Assembly: GCA_964617625.1 (NCBI GenBank)
Contig: CAZTZL010000002.1
Span: forward strand, 1-64,000
Origin: CAZTZL01 sp964617625
Lineage (GTDB): Bacteria; Zhuqueibacterota; QNDG01; DSAB01
Direction: 5' to 3'
Length of the DNA: 64,000 nt
The notes beneath the pieces were generated by a model that was not told the DNA's origin, searched no databases, and saw nothing but the letters and a program-made list of their open reading frames with translations. Every line of letters starts with the position of its first letter. The first letter of the stretch is position 1. The position numbers were made by a program, and so were the translations under genes. Of this stretch, positions 50,383 through 60,041 are shown piece by piece.

Positions 50383-52032
50383 TTGACACAAACCTCGGAT
50401 TTTTTAGTCATCGGCAGCGGAATCGCCGGTCTCTCTTTTGCTTTGCGGGCCGCGAAAATTGGTACAGTGATTATACTGACAAAAAAAGAACGCGCGGATA
50501 CCAACACCAATCTGGCTCAGGGAGGAATCGCTTCTGTATTTGCTTCGGATGATTCTTTCAATCTGCACATTCAGGATACAGTAAAAGCCGGTGTCAATCT
50601 CGGCCATCTTAAAGCAATCGAACTCATCGTTCGGGAAGGACCGGAGAGTATCAAAGAATTGGAACAATGGGGCGTAACCTTCACCTACCAGAATGTCGGG
50701 GACTCTCATTTCGATCTGGGCAGGGAAGGTGGACATTCACGAAATCGAATCGTTCATGTAAAAGACCAAACCGGTATGGCGATTGAACAGGCCCTGTTGG
50801 AGAAAGTCCGGGACAATCAAAACATCCTGTTTTTCGAAAATCATACGGCCATTGAATTGATTACAGAACATCATCTGTTAGAAAAGGAAGATGGTCAAAA
50901 AGATTCTATTCATTGCTGGGGTGTTTATGCATTGGATGAAAATTCAGGAGAAGTCAAAATTTATCTGGCCAAAGCGACACTTCTGGCTACCGGAGGAGTA
51001 GGAAGAGTGTACCTGCATACAACCAATCCGTCCATAGCAACCGGTGACGGCATTGCAATTGCCTTCCGTGCAGGGGCAGCCATTTCCAATTTGGAATTTA
51101 TGCAGTTCCATCCAACTTCCCTGTATCATCCCGAAGGAGAATCATTTCTCATTTCAGAAGCAGTTCGAGGTTTTGGGGCTGTCCTGCGAACGAAGAACGG
51201 AAATCTATTTATGGAAAAATACCACCCGCAGGCGGATCTGGCTCCAAGAGATGTGGTCGCACGTGCGATCGATACCGAAATGAAAAGAAGCGGACATGAC
51301 TGTGTTTATCTTCATACTGAGCACCTGAATGCCAAACAACTCCGGGACCGATTCCCGCAAATCAATACAAAATTACTCTCTTTAAAAATTGACATGACGA
51401 AAGAACCGATCCCTGTGGTCCCGGCGGCACATTATATGTGCGGAGGTATTCTGACCGACCTGAATGGAAGAAGCTCCATTGAAGGGCTTTATGTGGCGGG
51501 AGAAACAGCCTGCACGGGAGTCCACGGTGCAAACAGGCTCGCGTCAAACTCTCTGCTGGAAGCATTGGTATTTTCAAGGCAGGTCTATTTTCACGCTTCA
51601 AGATATATCAAGGAACAAAAGATCTCTCTTCCAAAAATTCCTCCCTGGGACGACGAGGGTACTTTCGATCATGAAGAGTGGGTTCTTATTTCACACGATC
51701 AGAGAGAGACACAAAGACTGATGTGGGACTATGTTGGAATCGTACGGTCTACGGAACGTCTTCAGCGGGCAGGCAGGAGAATCGAACTGATACAAGAAGA
51801 AATCGAAACATTTTATAAACGCACCCGTGTAACACACGAACTTCTTGAACTCCGCAACCTGGCTTGCGTCGCCTCCCTCATTATTCGCTCAGCTCTCTTT
51901 CGAAAAGAGAGCCGTGGTCTTCATTATACAACTGACTATCCGCGTCGGGACGACAAAAACTGGGTAGGAGATACGGTCATTCTGGAAAATAAAACATTCC
52001 TTCATTCGCTTTCCGGTTCGTTGCCGCATTAA
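50383..52032 (+). CDS. nadB: L-aspartate oxidase NadB
   Basis: NadB oxidises aspartate to iminoaspartate, the first step of de novo NAD synthesis. The 549-residue flavoprotein has FLVIGSGIAGLSFALRAA, TNLAQGGIASVF, EGGHSRNRIVH, ATGGVGRVY, PRDVVARAI, and the active-site HTEH-type region followed by PAAHYMCGGILTD and GVHGANRLASNSLLEALVF (split here as GVHGANRLASN). The start is TTG 50383, with GGA 9 bases upstream. nadA and nadC are not in the window. A strong terminator follows. Confidence 0.94.
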   Translation: MTQTSDFLVIGSGIAGLSFALRAAKIGTVIILTKKERADTNTNLAQGGIASVFASDDSFNLHIQDTVKAGVNLGHLKAIELIVREGPESIKELEQWGVTFTYQNVGDSHFDLGREGGHSRNRIVHVKDQTGMAIEQALLEKVRDNQNILFFENHTAIELITEHHLLEKEDGQKDSIHCWGVYALDENSGEVKIYLAKATLLATGGVGRVYLHTTNPSIATGDGIAIAFRAGAAISNLEFMQFHPTSLYHPEGESFLISEAVRGFGAVLRTKNGNLFMEKYHPQADLAPRDVVARAIDTEMKRSGHDCVYLHTEHLNAKQLRDRFPQINTKLLSLKIDMTKEPIPVVPAAHYMCGGILTDLNGRSSIEGLYVAGETACTGVHGANRLASNSLLEALVFSRQVYFHASRYIKEQKISLPKIPPWDDEGTFDHEEWVLISHDQRETQRLMWDYVGIVRSTERLQRAGRRIELIQEEIETFYKRTRVTHELLELRNLACVASLIIRSALFRKESRGLHYTTDYPRRDDKNWVGDTVILENKTFLHSLSGSLPH

Positions 52033-52035
52033 AAA

Positions 52036-52064
52036 AACCATTCCGAGAATTCGGGATGGTTTTG
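52036..52064 (+). terminator. Intrinsic terminator after nadB
   Basis: AACCATTCCGA at 52036-52046 pairs with TCGGGATGGTT at 52051-52061 with one G-U and a GAAT loop, followed by TTT and TATTTATAT. The stop codon of nadB is 3 bases upstream of the stem. It is the clearest terminator in the window. Confidence 0.85.
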
Positions 52065-52107
52065 AATATTTATATCAAATTTTTATAAATTTCAATTCTG
52101 TCAAGAA

Positions 52108-52464
52108 TCAGCGTGCCACCATCCAGACGCCGGCCACAATAAATATAAAACCAGCTATTTGCATAACAGTGATTGTTTCTTTCAAGGCAAAAAATGACAC
52201 TAAAACAACGATGATCAATCCCATACTAACCATGATCGGATAGGCCACGCTTAAATTCAGTTTTGATAAAACGATACTGTAAGCAACTAATGCCAGACCA
52301 AAAGAAAGCACTCCTGTATAGAGAAACGGCTGACCAAGCGCATATTTAATTAAAACCGGTATGCTTTCTAGTTTTCCAGCCTTCAGCATACCGACTTTGA
52401 TTAATATATTGGCCAATGCATTAAGAACAATCGCCATAATTAATATTATCACAGTACGCGACAT
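52108..52464 (-). CDS. SMR/EamA-like four-helix membrane protein
   Basis: The 118-residue product is nearly all membrane helix, with four segments (about 3-23, 35-55, 62-84 and 92-115), the layout of the small multidrug resistance and ArnE/ArnF families. The conserved Glu of drug-exporting SMR proteins in helix 1 is absent (LNALANILIKVGM), which fits ArnE/F or EamA-like lipid-carrier flippases better than drug efflux. ATG 52464 is chosen: GGGTGAT lies upstream and the frame further up overlaps the UbiA gene. It lies 16 bases after the prenyltransferase gene. Confidence 0.7.
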   Translation of the reverse strand: MSRTVIILIMAIVLNALANILIKVGMLKAGKLESIPVLIKYALGQPFLYTGVLSFGLALVAYSIVLSKLNLSVAYPIMVSMGLIIVVLVSFFALKETITVMQIAGFIFIVAGVWMVAR

Positions 52465-52480
52465 TTTATCACCCTTATTT

Positions 52481-53353
52481 TTATCTAGAATAGAGAATGA
52501 AACCAACTACGAGAATATACAAAAGAATATTCAATTGCATCGGACGATCTTTCAGTATAATCAATTCGGGGCTTCCTCCCAAATTTTTTTGGTGCACAAG
52601 ATAAAGATATCGAAATATTCCATAAATAACAAACGGAAGTGTAAAAATTAAATTTCTCGTGCCGAACTTTTCCACAGTCTCGGAAGCAGTTGTATACAAA
52701 GCATATGCCATAACGGTGGAAGCAGTCACCACAGCAACCATTTGATCCAAAAGATAAGGTGTATATTCACTCAATATTTTTCGATGGGTCATTGCATCCT
52801 CACCCAGCAATACCAGCTCATGGCGTCTTTTATTGAGTGCCAAAAACAACGCGAGAAAAACAGCGCACAACAGAAGCCAGGAAGAAATAGATACACGAAT
52901 AACGACAGCTCCTGCGATCGCCCTCATAACAAAACCCAGGGCAAGAATAATGACATCGAGGATAACCACATGCTTTAAGAAAAGCGAATACGCAAGTATC
53001 ATGATTGAATAAAAAAGTGCGATCCATCCGAAATTGGGTTCCAAAAGAAACGAAGCGTACAAACCACCGCAAAAAAGTATCAGCGCTGTGATTATCGCCA
53101 ATGGAATCGGGACTTTCCCCGATGCCAGTGGACGTTTGGATTTCAGTGGATGAGCCCTGTCCTTTTCCAGATCCATCAGGTCGTTAACCAAATATTCAGC
53201 ACTGCTCAGAATGCAAAACAGAACAAAACCTGCTACCGCCTTGAATAGAAATTCTATTTGAAATAAACGAACCGAAAAAATGAGCCCGGCAAAAAGGAGG
53301 ACATTCTTAGTCCATTGCTTGGGTCTCAACGATTGTATTAGAGGGACAATCAT
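52481..53353 (-). CDS. Polyprenyl-phosphate phosphoribosyltransferase (UbiA family)
   Basis: The enzyme probably moves phosphoribose from PRPP to a polyprenyl phosphate, as decaprenyl-phosphate phosphoribose synthase does. The 290-residue product has eight or nine membrane helices, the motif NDLMDLEKDRAHP followed by KSKRPLASG, and the second loop with LGFVMRAIAG. The RPKQWTKN start is typical of this subfamily and unlike heme O or ubiquinone synthases. In mycobacteria the product feeds arabinan; in Gram-negatives its fate is unclear. prs at 15 kb supplies PRPP. The next gene downstream may be a flippase partner. Confidence 0.8.
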   Translation of the reverse strand: MIVPLIQSLRPKQWTKNVLLFAGLIFSVRLFQIEFLFKAVAGFVLFCILSSAEYLVNDLMDLEKDRAHPLKSKRPLASGKVPIPLAIITALILFCGGLYASFLLEPNFGWIALFYSIMILAYSLFLKHVVILDVIILALGFVMRAIAGAVVIRVSISSWLLLCAVFLALFLALNKRRHELVLLGEDAMTHRKILSEYTPYLLDQMVAVVTASTVMAYALYTTASETVEKFGTRNLIFTLPFVIYGIFRYLYLVHQKNLGGSPELIILKDRPMQLNILLYILVVGFILYSR

Positions 53354-53409
53354 TGTTCGTACCTTATATAATCAGAAAACATACATCTGAAAAGTACATG
53401 TTTTAAAAA

Positions 53410-54453
53410 TCAATTAATTCGAACTTCTTTTCCAATTCGAGAGGATTCATAGAGGCCATTTACAATTTTCAGGGAACGGAGCGCTTCCTCTCCATCTACA
53501 AAGGGTGTTTTTTGCTCTTGAAATACCTTGAGAATATCCTGATAAACAAAAATATGATTGGGACAGGATCCCTGATAAAGTCCGCCTTCATAGACATAAG
53601 GGTGAAATCCCTCTGGAATAACAGGTTTCGGATAATCCTGCACTTCCCAAATCTCAATCTCATTCATGGCAGAACCGCTGAGCTTTACACTTCCTTTTTC
53701 CCCTAATATCGTCAGGGAACATTCCAAATTTTTCGGGAAAGTATTGATTGTAAATTCAATCGATCCCAAGGTGCCCGATTCAAATTGAACCAGGCCAAAA
53801 ACCATATCCTCAATTTCTATCTTGTGACAACAACAATCCATTTTCCCGAAAACAGACGAGACATCCCCAATCAGCCATTGCATGATGTCCACATAATGAA
53901 TTCCCTGATTGAGAAGGCTGCCCCCATCTAATTTCTTTGTACCACGCCAGTCGGATTGATCAAAATAAATCTGGGGGCGCGTCCATCGAACCACAAGACT
54001 CGTACTAAATATCTTTCCGAGTTTTCCATTTTCTATTGCAGCTTTTAAAATTTGTATTGAAGGGTTATACCGAACCTGCTTTACTGCAAAAAAATGTAAT
54101 CCTTTTCGCTTTGCAGTAAGAATAAGATCTTCCGCATCAAAATTGGTAATAGTCACTGGTTTTTCCAAAAGCACGTGAAACCCTTTTTCCAAACATTGCT
54201 TGGCTATTTCATAGTGTGTCCCATTAGGTGTGGCAATGACTATCAATTTTTGTTCAGCGTTATTAAGGAGATCTTTATAGTCAAAATACGCAGTGGCACC
54301 ATACAATTCCGAAAATCCGTTTGCTTTCTCTTTAACAATATCACATACGGCAATTAGCGAAAATTTGTCTATTTTTTGAATCGCTTCCGCATGTACTTTG
54401 GCAATACGTCCGCAACCAATCAAACCGATCTGATATTTATCTATCGAATTCAT
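53410..54453 (-). CDS. Gfo/Idh dehydrogenase, WlbA/WbpB-like
   Basis: The 347-residue product has GLIGCGRIAKVHAEAI (NAD loop), ATPNGTHYE, LLEKPVT, and the C-terminal segment YFDQSDWRGTKKLDGGSLLNQ followed by GIHYVDIMQWLIGDV (split for length). The DWRGT-KLDGG-NQGIHYVD set is typical of WlbA/WbpB, which oxidise C3 of UDP-GlcNAc-uronic acid for 2,3-diamino sugars of surface polysaccharides. It lies 19 bases after the Wzc-type gene on the same strand. The matching aminotransferase and acetyltransferase are not in the window. Confidence 0.8.
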   Translation of the reverse strand: MNSIDKYQIGLIGCGRIAKVHAEAIQKIDKFSLIAVCDIVKEKANGFSELYGATAYFDYKDLLNNAEQKLIVIATPNGTHYEIAKQCLEKGFHVLLEKPVTITNFDAEDLILTAKRKGLHFFAVKQVRYNPSIQILKAAIENGKLGKIFSTSLVVRWTRPQIYFDQSDWRGTKKLDGGSLLNQGIHYVDIMQWLIGDVSSVFGKMDCCCHKIEIEDMVFGLVQFESGTLGSIEFTINTFPKNLECSLTILGEKGSVKLSGSAMNEIEIWEVQDYPKPVIPEGFHPYVYEGGLYQGSCPNHIFVYQDILKVFQEQKTPFVDGEEALRSLKIVNGLYESSRIGKEVRIN

Positions 54454-54472
54454 TCCATTCTATCCTGTTTAA

Positions 54473-56779
54473 TCAAGCAAAGACCTTGTTTTTCTTTGTT
54501 TTTTTCCTGGCTTTCTTTTTATCTTTTCCATCGCCATAGTAGTAATAATATCGATAATAATAAGTATGATCCACGTTGACCCCATTGAGAATGATGCCAA
54601 ATAAATTCGCTTTGACACTGTTCAGCAAGACATTGCTCCGTGAAAGGGCATCTTTTCCTGTTTCTCCCGATTTAACAACCAGAACGAGTCCGTCCAGTTT
54701 TGGAGCCAAAACCATGGCATCCGTAACCGCAATGACCGGAGGGCTGTCAAACAGTACAATATCATAAGTTGCGCTCACCTCTTCAATGAATCGATCCATG
54801 GCTTTTGATGCCAGAAGCTCCGATGGATTCGGGGGTAACGTACCGCTTGTAATAATTTTTAGATTTTCGATTTTTGTCTGTTTGATTGTCTCTTCCAGAG
54901 CGGCCCGGCTTACCAGAATATTGGTCAATCCTTCCACTCTAGACATATCAAATATACCGTGCAGGACAGGCCTTCTGAGATCTGTATCCACCAGTAATGT
55001 ATTTGCTCCCATTTGAGCGAAAGTAATGGCAAGATTGGCCACAGAAGTGGATTTCCCTTCACCAGGCCCCGAGCTGGTTACAAGAATAGTTTTAATCTGC
55101 TGATCGGCCTTTGCGTATTGAATACTCGTTCGTAAACTCCGATAGGCTTCTGAAATAGGCGCTTTGGGGGCAAAATGGGTTACCAGCCGTGATTCGATTT
55201 GCATGGCTTCAGCTTCTTCACCATGAACATGTCTGCTCACTTTTTGCGATGAAATAAACGGAATCGCTCCTATCACTGAAAATCCGTCTCTTTCAAGATC
55301 CTCAATCGTTTTTATCGAAGTATCCAGATATTCCCGGACAAAGGTGATGCCCACTCCCAGACCCAGACCGACCATGATGCCAAGGATCAGATTCATCTTT
55401 TTTTTCGGTTTAATAGGATCTTTGGGAGGTTTCGCATAATCAATAATACGCACCGAGCCGATTTGTCCCGCTTCGGCTATCCTGTTTTCTTCGTATTTTT
55501 CACGGAGCATCATAAAAATGTTGTTGTTCACTTCAGCCTCTCGTTTAAGCTGAGCAAGCTTGAGGCTCTTTTCGGGCAACGTATTCATTTCCCTGTTGTA
55601 TTGTTGTACAATTTTTTCGAAGCCTGCTGTCTTGGCTTTTAATGACGTGTTCTCGGTTTCGATTTGCAGGATACTCTCCAACAGGGATTCTGAAACATTC
55701 AAAGGATTAAAGCCCACAGAGCCGCTCGAAACCATCTTCCTTATTTCTTCACTGATTTTTTCCTGCAAACCCTTCAGCCTCTGTTCCATACTTTTCAGTT
55801 TTGTATCATCTTTTGTTGAATATCCCGCTCCTTTGAGTTGCTGCTCATAGGATGCTTTTTCTCCAATGAGTTGCGCCAGTTGTTTTTGCAATTCAAGAAT
55901 GACCGGGCTTGAAAGCCCGGTTGCTTCATCGATCAAAGCACGCTGGCTTTCATCAAGCTGCGCCTTCAAATAGGTCAGCCTTTTTTCGTTGGCTTCAAGA
56001 TCGGTTTTTGCTTCCTGGTACATCGTTTCAAATTCAGCCAGCTGCTTAATTAATTGTTCCGTTTCTGAATTCAACTCCGCAACGCGATTATGTTCTTTAT
56101 AATTCTTTAATGTCTCTTCCGACCCGGTCAATTCCACATGAACATCTTTCAATTTGTCTTCCAAAAACTTCCGCACTTCCCCCACTTCGCTCCTGCTCTC
56201 ACTGATATCCTTGTCCCAGTATGCCTCCATCCAGGTATTCGCTATAAAACTGGCTTCATATGGACTGAAAGCCTGCACTTTCAACTCAATTAAATCCGTA
56301 TCCCGTTTCGGGACAACCGAAATGACATCCTCGCGGAATGTCTTGACAATATCGTCAAAAGTGAGATCGTCATGGTTTCTTCCATTGGGAAATATTAGAG
56401 AGAAAAACCATTTTTTAAAGGAAAATTTCTCTTTGTTTTTCCCTCTTCCAAGAATCCAGAGGGAATCAGCCCGGTCGGATTCTTCCAGGCGATGAATAAC
56501 ATCCTCGGCAAGAGTACGGCTTTTGAGAATTTCGACCTGATTGTTGATCATGGTCTCTCTTTTCATAAAACTCGAGACTTCAAAAATCTGACTCTGAACC
56601 CCGCCTTCCTGTTTTAACATGACTAGTCCCGAAGCTTCGTAAACAGGCTGTGTCGTAAATGTAAAATAGACTGTTGAAATCATAACAATTAAAAATGAAA
56701 TCAATATGATCCAGCGGCCCCGGTATAAAACTCTGATATACTCACTTAGAGAAACCTGTTGCTCTTTGATCTCTTCCAC
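54473..56779 (-). CDS. Wzc-type polysaccharide co-polymerase and tyrosine kinase
   Basis: This inner-membrane protein controls export and chain length of exopolysaccharide. The 768-residue product has a Wzz domain with two membrane helices (about 27-46 and near 460-480), a long periplasmic coiled-coil region between, and a BY-kinase domain with SSGPGEGKSTSVANLA, VDTDLRRPVLHGIF, and FDSPPVI. The C-terminal tail has a tyrosine cluster (YYYRYYYYYG) followed by a lysine-rich end, the expected autophosphorylation site. It starts at GTG with GGAGAA upstream. No wza or wzb is nearby. It heads wzc-wlbA-like-UbiA-SMR. Confidence 0.9.
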   Translation of the reverse strand: MEEIKEQQVSLSEYIRVLYRGRWIILISFLIVMISTVYFTFTTQPVYEASGLVMLKQEGGVQSQIFEVSSFMKRETMINNQVEILKSRTLAEDVIHRLEESDRADSLWILGRGKNKEKFSFKKWFFSLIFPNGRNHDDLTFDDIVKTFREDVISVVPKRDTDLIELKVQAFSPYEASFIANTWMEAYWDKDISESRSEVGEVRKFLEDKLKDVHVELTGSEETLKNYKEHNRVAELNSETEQLIKQLAEFETMYQEAKTDLEANEKRLTYLKAQLDESQRALIDEATGLSSPVILELQKQLAQLIGEKASYEQQLKGAGYSTKDDTKLKSMEQRLKGLQEKISEEIRKMVSSGSVGFNPLNVSESLLESILQIETENTSLKAKTAGFEKIVQQYNREMNTLPEKSLKLAQLKREAEVNNNIFMMLREKYEENRIAEAGQIGSVRIIDYAKPPKDPIKPKKKMNLILGIMVGLGLGVGITFVREYLDTSIKTIEDLERDGFSVIGAIPFISSQKVSRHVHGEEAEAMQIESRLVTHFAPKAPISEAYRSLRTSIQYAKADQQIKTILVTSSGPGEGKSTSVANLAITFAQMGANTLLVDTDLRRPVLHGIFDMSRVEGLTNILVSRAALEETIKQTKIENLKIITSGTLPPNPSELLASKAMDRFIEEVSATYDIVLFDSPPVIAVTDAMVLAPKLDGLVLVVKSGETGKDALSRSNVLLNSVKANLFGIILNGVNVDHTYYYRYYYYYGDGKDKKKARKKTKKNKVFA

Positions 56780-56797
56780 TTTATTTCTCCGCGTTTA

Positions 56798-56827
56798 AAT
56801 ATATTTGTAAAATTTAATAACTAACAA
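56798..56827 (-). promoter_or_regulatory. Likely promoter of the Wzc-type gene
   Basis: On the minus strand TTGTTA (plus positions 56822-56827) and TATATT (56798-56803) are 18 bases apart, about 18 bases before the GTG start. The remainder of the 56780-57052 spacer is AT-rich with nothing else recognisable. Confidence 0.55.
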
Positions 56828-57052
56828 GAAAATGAGCTCCTCGTTTCCCCCGTAAAAACAGGACTATAAAATAACGAACTTTTACGAAATTCGCAAAATT
56901 TTAATTATAGTATGCAAAATATGTACCTGATAACATACAATCTTAAAAACCATTTCCCTGATTTAAAAACAACGCTGCACGATCAATCCTGTACCATCAT
57001 GATATTATCTTTTTATAAGTCCACTGTTTATAATGACCTGATTAACATTAGA

Positions 57053-57691
57053 CTATCGCATATCGATCACTTCCGCACTTTCGGGAATTATAAAATGAAA
57101 TTGCTTTTCCTCCAATTCGATCCCTATTTCAACATTTTTTAACAAATAGATTGTCCGATTTTCATACAAGTCGATCTGTTCAACTTTCCTGGGTACCCAG
57201 GCTTTTTCATCCACCCATACCCGAACTGTTGGAAAATAGACTTCTCCTGTTTCATGTGTAAATTCAAGAATATAACATTGATTTCCCGAAATCACCTCTT
57301 TGCCAACTATTCGAGTCCGATGATTCTTCGTATACTGAAATAAAATTTGTCTGGGAAGCAACGCATCTTCGGACTGGCCCAGCCGATCAATCAGAACACG
57401 ATTGGCAGATTTATCGTAAGTATAGAGATTGACTCCATCCGAAACGATTTTTTGATCCTCTGTGATTATACAAAACTTCGAATCTCCCTGAAGATAAAGC
57501 TCTCCTTCTATCTTCTGATCTTCCCCGGCAAGCTTCCAAATAAACATCTCTTCAAACTGGACCTTTATATTTTTACCGGAGATCAATTTCGCTTCAACCT
57601 GATCAATGATTTTTTTCGGAGAAGGCTCATCACTCCGCAGAATTCCCGCGAGAAATATCATAACCGTCAGTACATGCCAATTTATTTTCAT
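57053..57691 (-). CDS. LolA-like outer-membrane lipoprotein carrier
   Basis: LolA carries lipoproteins across the periplasm from LolCDE to the outer membrane. The 212-residue product has a signal peptide (WHVLTVMIFLAGILRSD), then the LolA-type half-barrel strands (IKVQFEEMFIWKLAGEDQKIEGELYL, split as VQFEEMFIW and EGELYLQGDSKF), LPRQILFQY, and CYILEFTHETGEV. Sequence identity to characterised LolA looks low. It overlaps ftsK by four bases (ATGA), so its translation is coupled. In many bacteria lolA also follows ftsK. Confidence 0.8.
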   Translation of the reverse strand: MKINWHVLTVMIFLAGILRSDEPSPKKIIDQVEAKLISGKNIKVQFEEMFIWKLAGEDQKIEGELYLQGDSKFCIITEDQKIVSDGVNLYTYDKSANRVLIDRLGQSEDALLPRQILFQYTKNHRTRIVGKEVISGNQCYILEFTHETGEVYFPTVRVWVDEKAWVPRKVEQIDLYENRTIYLLKNVEIGIELEEKQFHFIIPESAEVIDMR

Positions 57692-60003
57692 TCATCCCCC
57701 TCAAAATTTCCGGATATCATTTTTTCAGAGAGCAACAAATCTTTCAAATACTCTTCGTCCACCAGAACTTCTCTGGCTTTACTTCCGTCAAACGGCCCGA
57801 TGATCCCGGCATCTTCAAGTTCATCGATCAGCCGGCCGGCTCTTGCATAACCGATGCGCAAACGTCGCTGAAGCAGAGAAGCCGAGCCCTGCTGATGGCG
57901 GATGACCAGTTTTGCCGCTTCCTGAAAAAGTTCGTCCCTGTCGTTTTGTCTTTCCCTTCCCGTGGATCTCTTCGACTCAAAACCGGGCAGTTTCCACGAA
58001 TCCCCGTGAGGTTGATTGTGAATGTGTGCCACAATCCGCTGTACCTCTTCAGTAGAAACAAAAGCCCCGTGAATACGAATGGGTTCATGCTCCCTCGGGT
58101 GCAGAAAGAGCATATCCCCTCGTCCAAGAAGTTTTTCGGCGCCATTGCGGTCAAGTATGGTCCTCGAATCGGTTTTCGCGGCTACCTGAAATGCGATCCT
58201 GGAAGGAAAGTTTGCTTTAATCACACCCGTAATTACATCCACCGACGGCCGCTGCGTCGCTAAAATCAGGTGAATTCCAACAGCCCGCGACATTTGCGCT
58301 AATCGGGAAATGGGTTCTTCCACTTCCCTCGCACCGGAAACCATCAAATCGGCCAGCTCGTCCACAACCAGAACCACGTAGGGCAATGGATAATGGTTTA
58401 TTTCATTCCCGGCGGATTGAAACTTGCCTTCCTTGACCGCACGGTTATAGTCATCAATATTCCGGACACCCGCATGCGCCAGTTTCCTATACCTCTTTTC
58501 CATTTCACTCTCGATGCTTCTCAGTACGGCGACCGCATTATCCACTGTTGTAATAACATCTTCATTGAGTCCTTCACGTGTGGTTAAATGATGATTGCGT
58601 AATTTCTTATAAAGACTCAGTTCTAATTTTTTAGGATCGATCATCACAAATTTCACTTCGGAAGGTTTGGCTCTATAAAGAATACTCGCAATAATCGTAT
58701 TCAAACAGACCGATTTCCCTGATCCCGTGGCACCGGCAACCAGTAAATGCGGCATCTGGGCCAAATCGGCCACGTAAGGATTACCATTGATCGTTTTACC
58801 GAGAGCGAGTGTCAGTTTGGAACGGGATTTCTGAAATGTATCCGATTCCAGAACGCTTCTCAGCGTCACAAGCGCTGGTTCCTCGTTTGGGATTTCAATG
58901 CCCACTGCTGCCTTCCCGGGAATAGGGGCAACCACCCGGACACGCTGTGCCCGCATGACCAGTGCCAGATCATCCTGAACACTGACAAAACGGCTGACTT
59001 TGACTCCGGGGGCAGGACGGATTTCAAAACGTGTGATCACAGGCCCGGGTTCAATCCCGACGACCGATCCTCGTACATCGAACTCCTTCAGTTTTTCTTC
59101 CAGAAAGTGGGCTTTTCTTTCCAGACCTTCCCTATCCAGAACCTTTTCGCTAAGAGGAGTCTTCTCCAGAAGATCCAAGGAAGGATACTGATATTCACCC
59201 TGGACAATTTTTAGAGGCTGGGACTCTTCCTTAACTGGGGATTGTTTTGGTTCTTCCCTTATAATTTTCGGAGTTTCCTTTACAATTTCCTGTTTGTTAA
59301 AAATATCTTTTTGTTTCGGAGGCAGCGTCTCTTTCTCTTGTTTCGGAGGTATTTCAATTTTATGAACAGGAATTGATTCTTCCTTTTTCGGCCGGGCCGG
59401 TTTTTTCAAATGGAATGCTTTTCTTCTTTTCTGAAAGGATTGAAATATCTCCGCCAGTTCTGTTCTGAATGTCAGCACGGTTTCCCGCATGCTCCATGCC
59501 GTCGCTGAAATAAGCAATAACAGAAAAGCGGTTAAGAGAACAACGATGCTCCCAACGGTTCCCAAATAGCGAATCAGCTGCTCTGCAAAAAATCCGCCTA
59601 AAAGTCCGCTCAGACGATATCCGAATTTGCTCCCTTCTTCAGCGATGGCTTCCGGTATAGCCAGGGCAGTGGATAAAAACAAACCCATCCCGAGCAAATA
59701 GAGACACAGGCGAAAGAAATATTTAAATTCCTTCTGAAAAAAGAGATTCCAGCCAAAGAGAAAGATGAGCAGAGGAAATATCAGACAGGAATAGCCGATC
59801 GTATAGACATAGAGATAATAACCAATCCACGCGCCGGCGAGGCCCAGCCAGTTTTTAACGGCAACCGGAGAACCGCTGTTGGGATAATCGGAAGGATGAT
59901 ACGAAATGAGTCCGAGGAAAATTAACAGCCCAAATGTTATGATCAGGATCCCAAGAATTTCTTTTCTCTGGTCTTCCCGGTATTTTGTCTCTTTTTTTCC
60001 CAT
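57688..60003 (-). CDS. ftsK: DNA translocase FtsK/SpoIIIE
   Basis: FtsK is a septal DNA pump that moves chromosome ends and directs dimer resolution. The 771-residue product has four N-terminal membrane helices (to about 190), a Pro/Lys/Glu-rich linker of about 100 residues, the alpha domain, Walker A GATGSGKSVCLN, Walker B VVLVVDELADLM, and a C-terminal gamma winged helix (AKLVIRHQQGSASLLQRR, then IGYARAGRLIDELEDAG). It is the short-linker form. lolA follows in the same transcript. A strong promoter lies upstream. Confidence 0.95.
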   Translation of the reverse strand: MGKKETKYREDQRKEILGILIITFGLLIFLGLISYHPSDYPNSGSPVAVKNWLGLAGAWIGYYLYVYTIGYSCLIFPLLIFLFGWNLFFQKEFKYFFRLCLYLLGMGLFLSTALAIPEAIAEEGSKFGYRLSGLLGGFFAEQLIRYLGTVGSIVVLLTAFLLLLISATAWSMRETVLTFRTELAEIFQSFQKRRKAFHLKKPARPKKEESIPVHKIEIPPKQEKETLPPKQKDIFNKQEIVKETPKIIREEPKQSPVKEESQPLKIVQGEYQYPSLDLLEKTPLSEKVLDREGLERKAHFLEEKLKEFDVRGSVVGIEPGPVITRFEIRPAPGVKVSRFVSVQDDLALVMRAQRVRVVAPIPGKAAVGIEIPNEEPALVTLRSVLESDTFQKSRSKLTLALGKTINGNPYVADLAQMPHLLVAGATGSGKSVCLNTIIASILYRAKPSEVKFVMIDPKKLELSLYKKLRNHHLTTREGLNEDVITTVDNAVAVLRSIESEMEKRYRKLAHAGVRNIDDYNRAVKEGKFQSAGNEINHYPLPYVVLVVDELADLMVSGAREVEEPISRLAQMSRAVGIHLILATQRPSVDVITGVIKANFPSRIAFQVAAKTDSRTILDRNGAEKLLGRGDMLFLHPREHEPIRIHGAFVSTEEVQRIVAHIHNQPHGDSWKLPGFESKRSTGRERQNDRDELFQEAAKLVIRHQQGSASLLQRRLRIGYARAGRLIDELEDAGIIGPFDGSKAREVLVDEEYLKDLLLSEKMISGNFEGDE

Positions 60004-60041
60004 TACTTTTTCTAATTAAGCCTGTTTATAATACAGTTATC

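Noticed and set aside
57347..57850. A 167-codon plus-strand frame over the lolA/ftsK junction
   Set aside because: It lies antisense to two well-supported genes and has no coding features.
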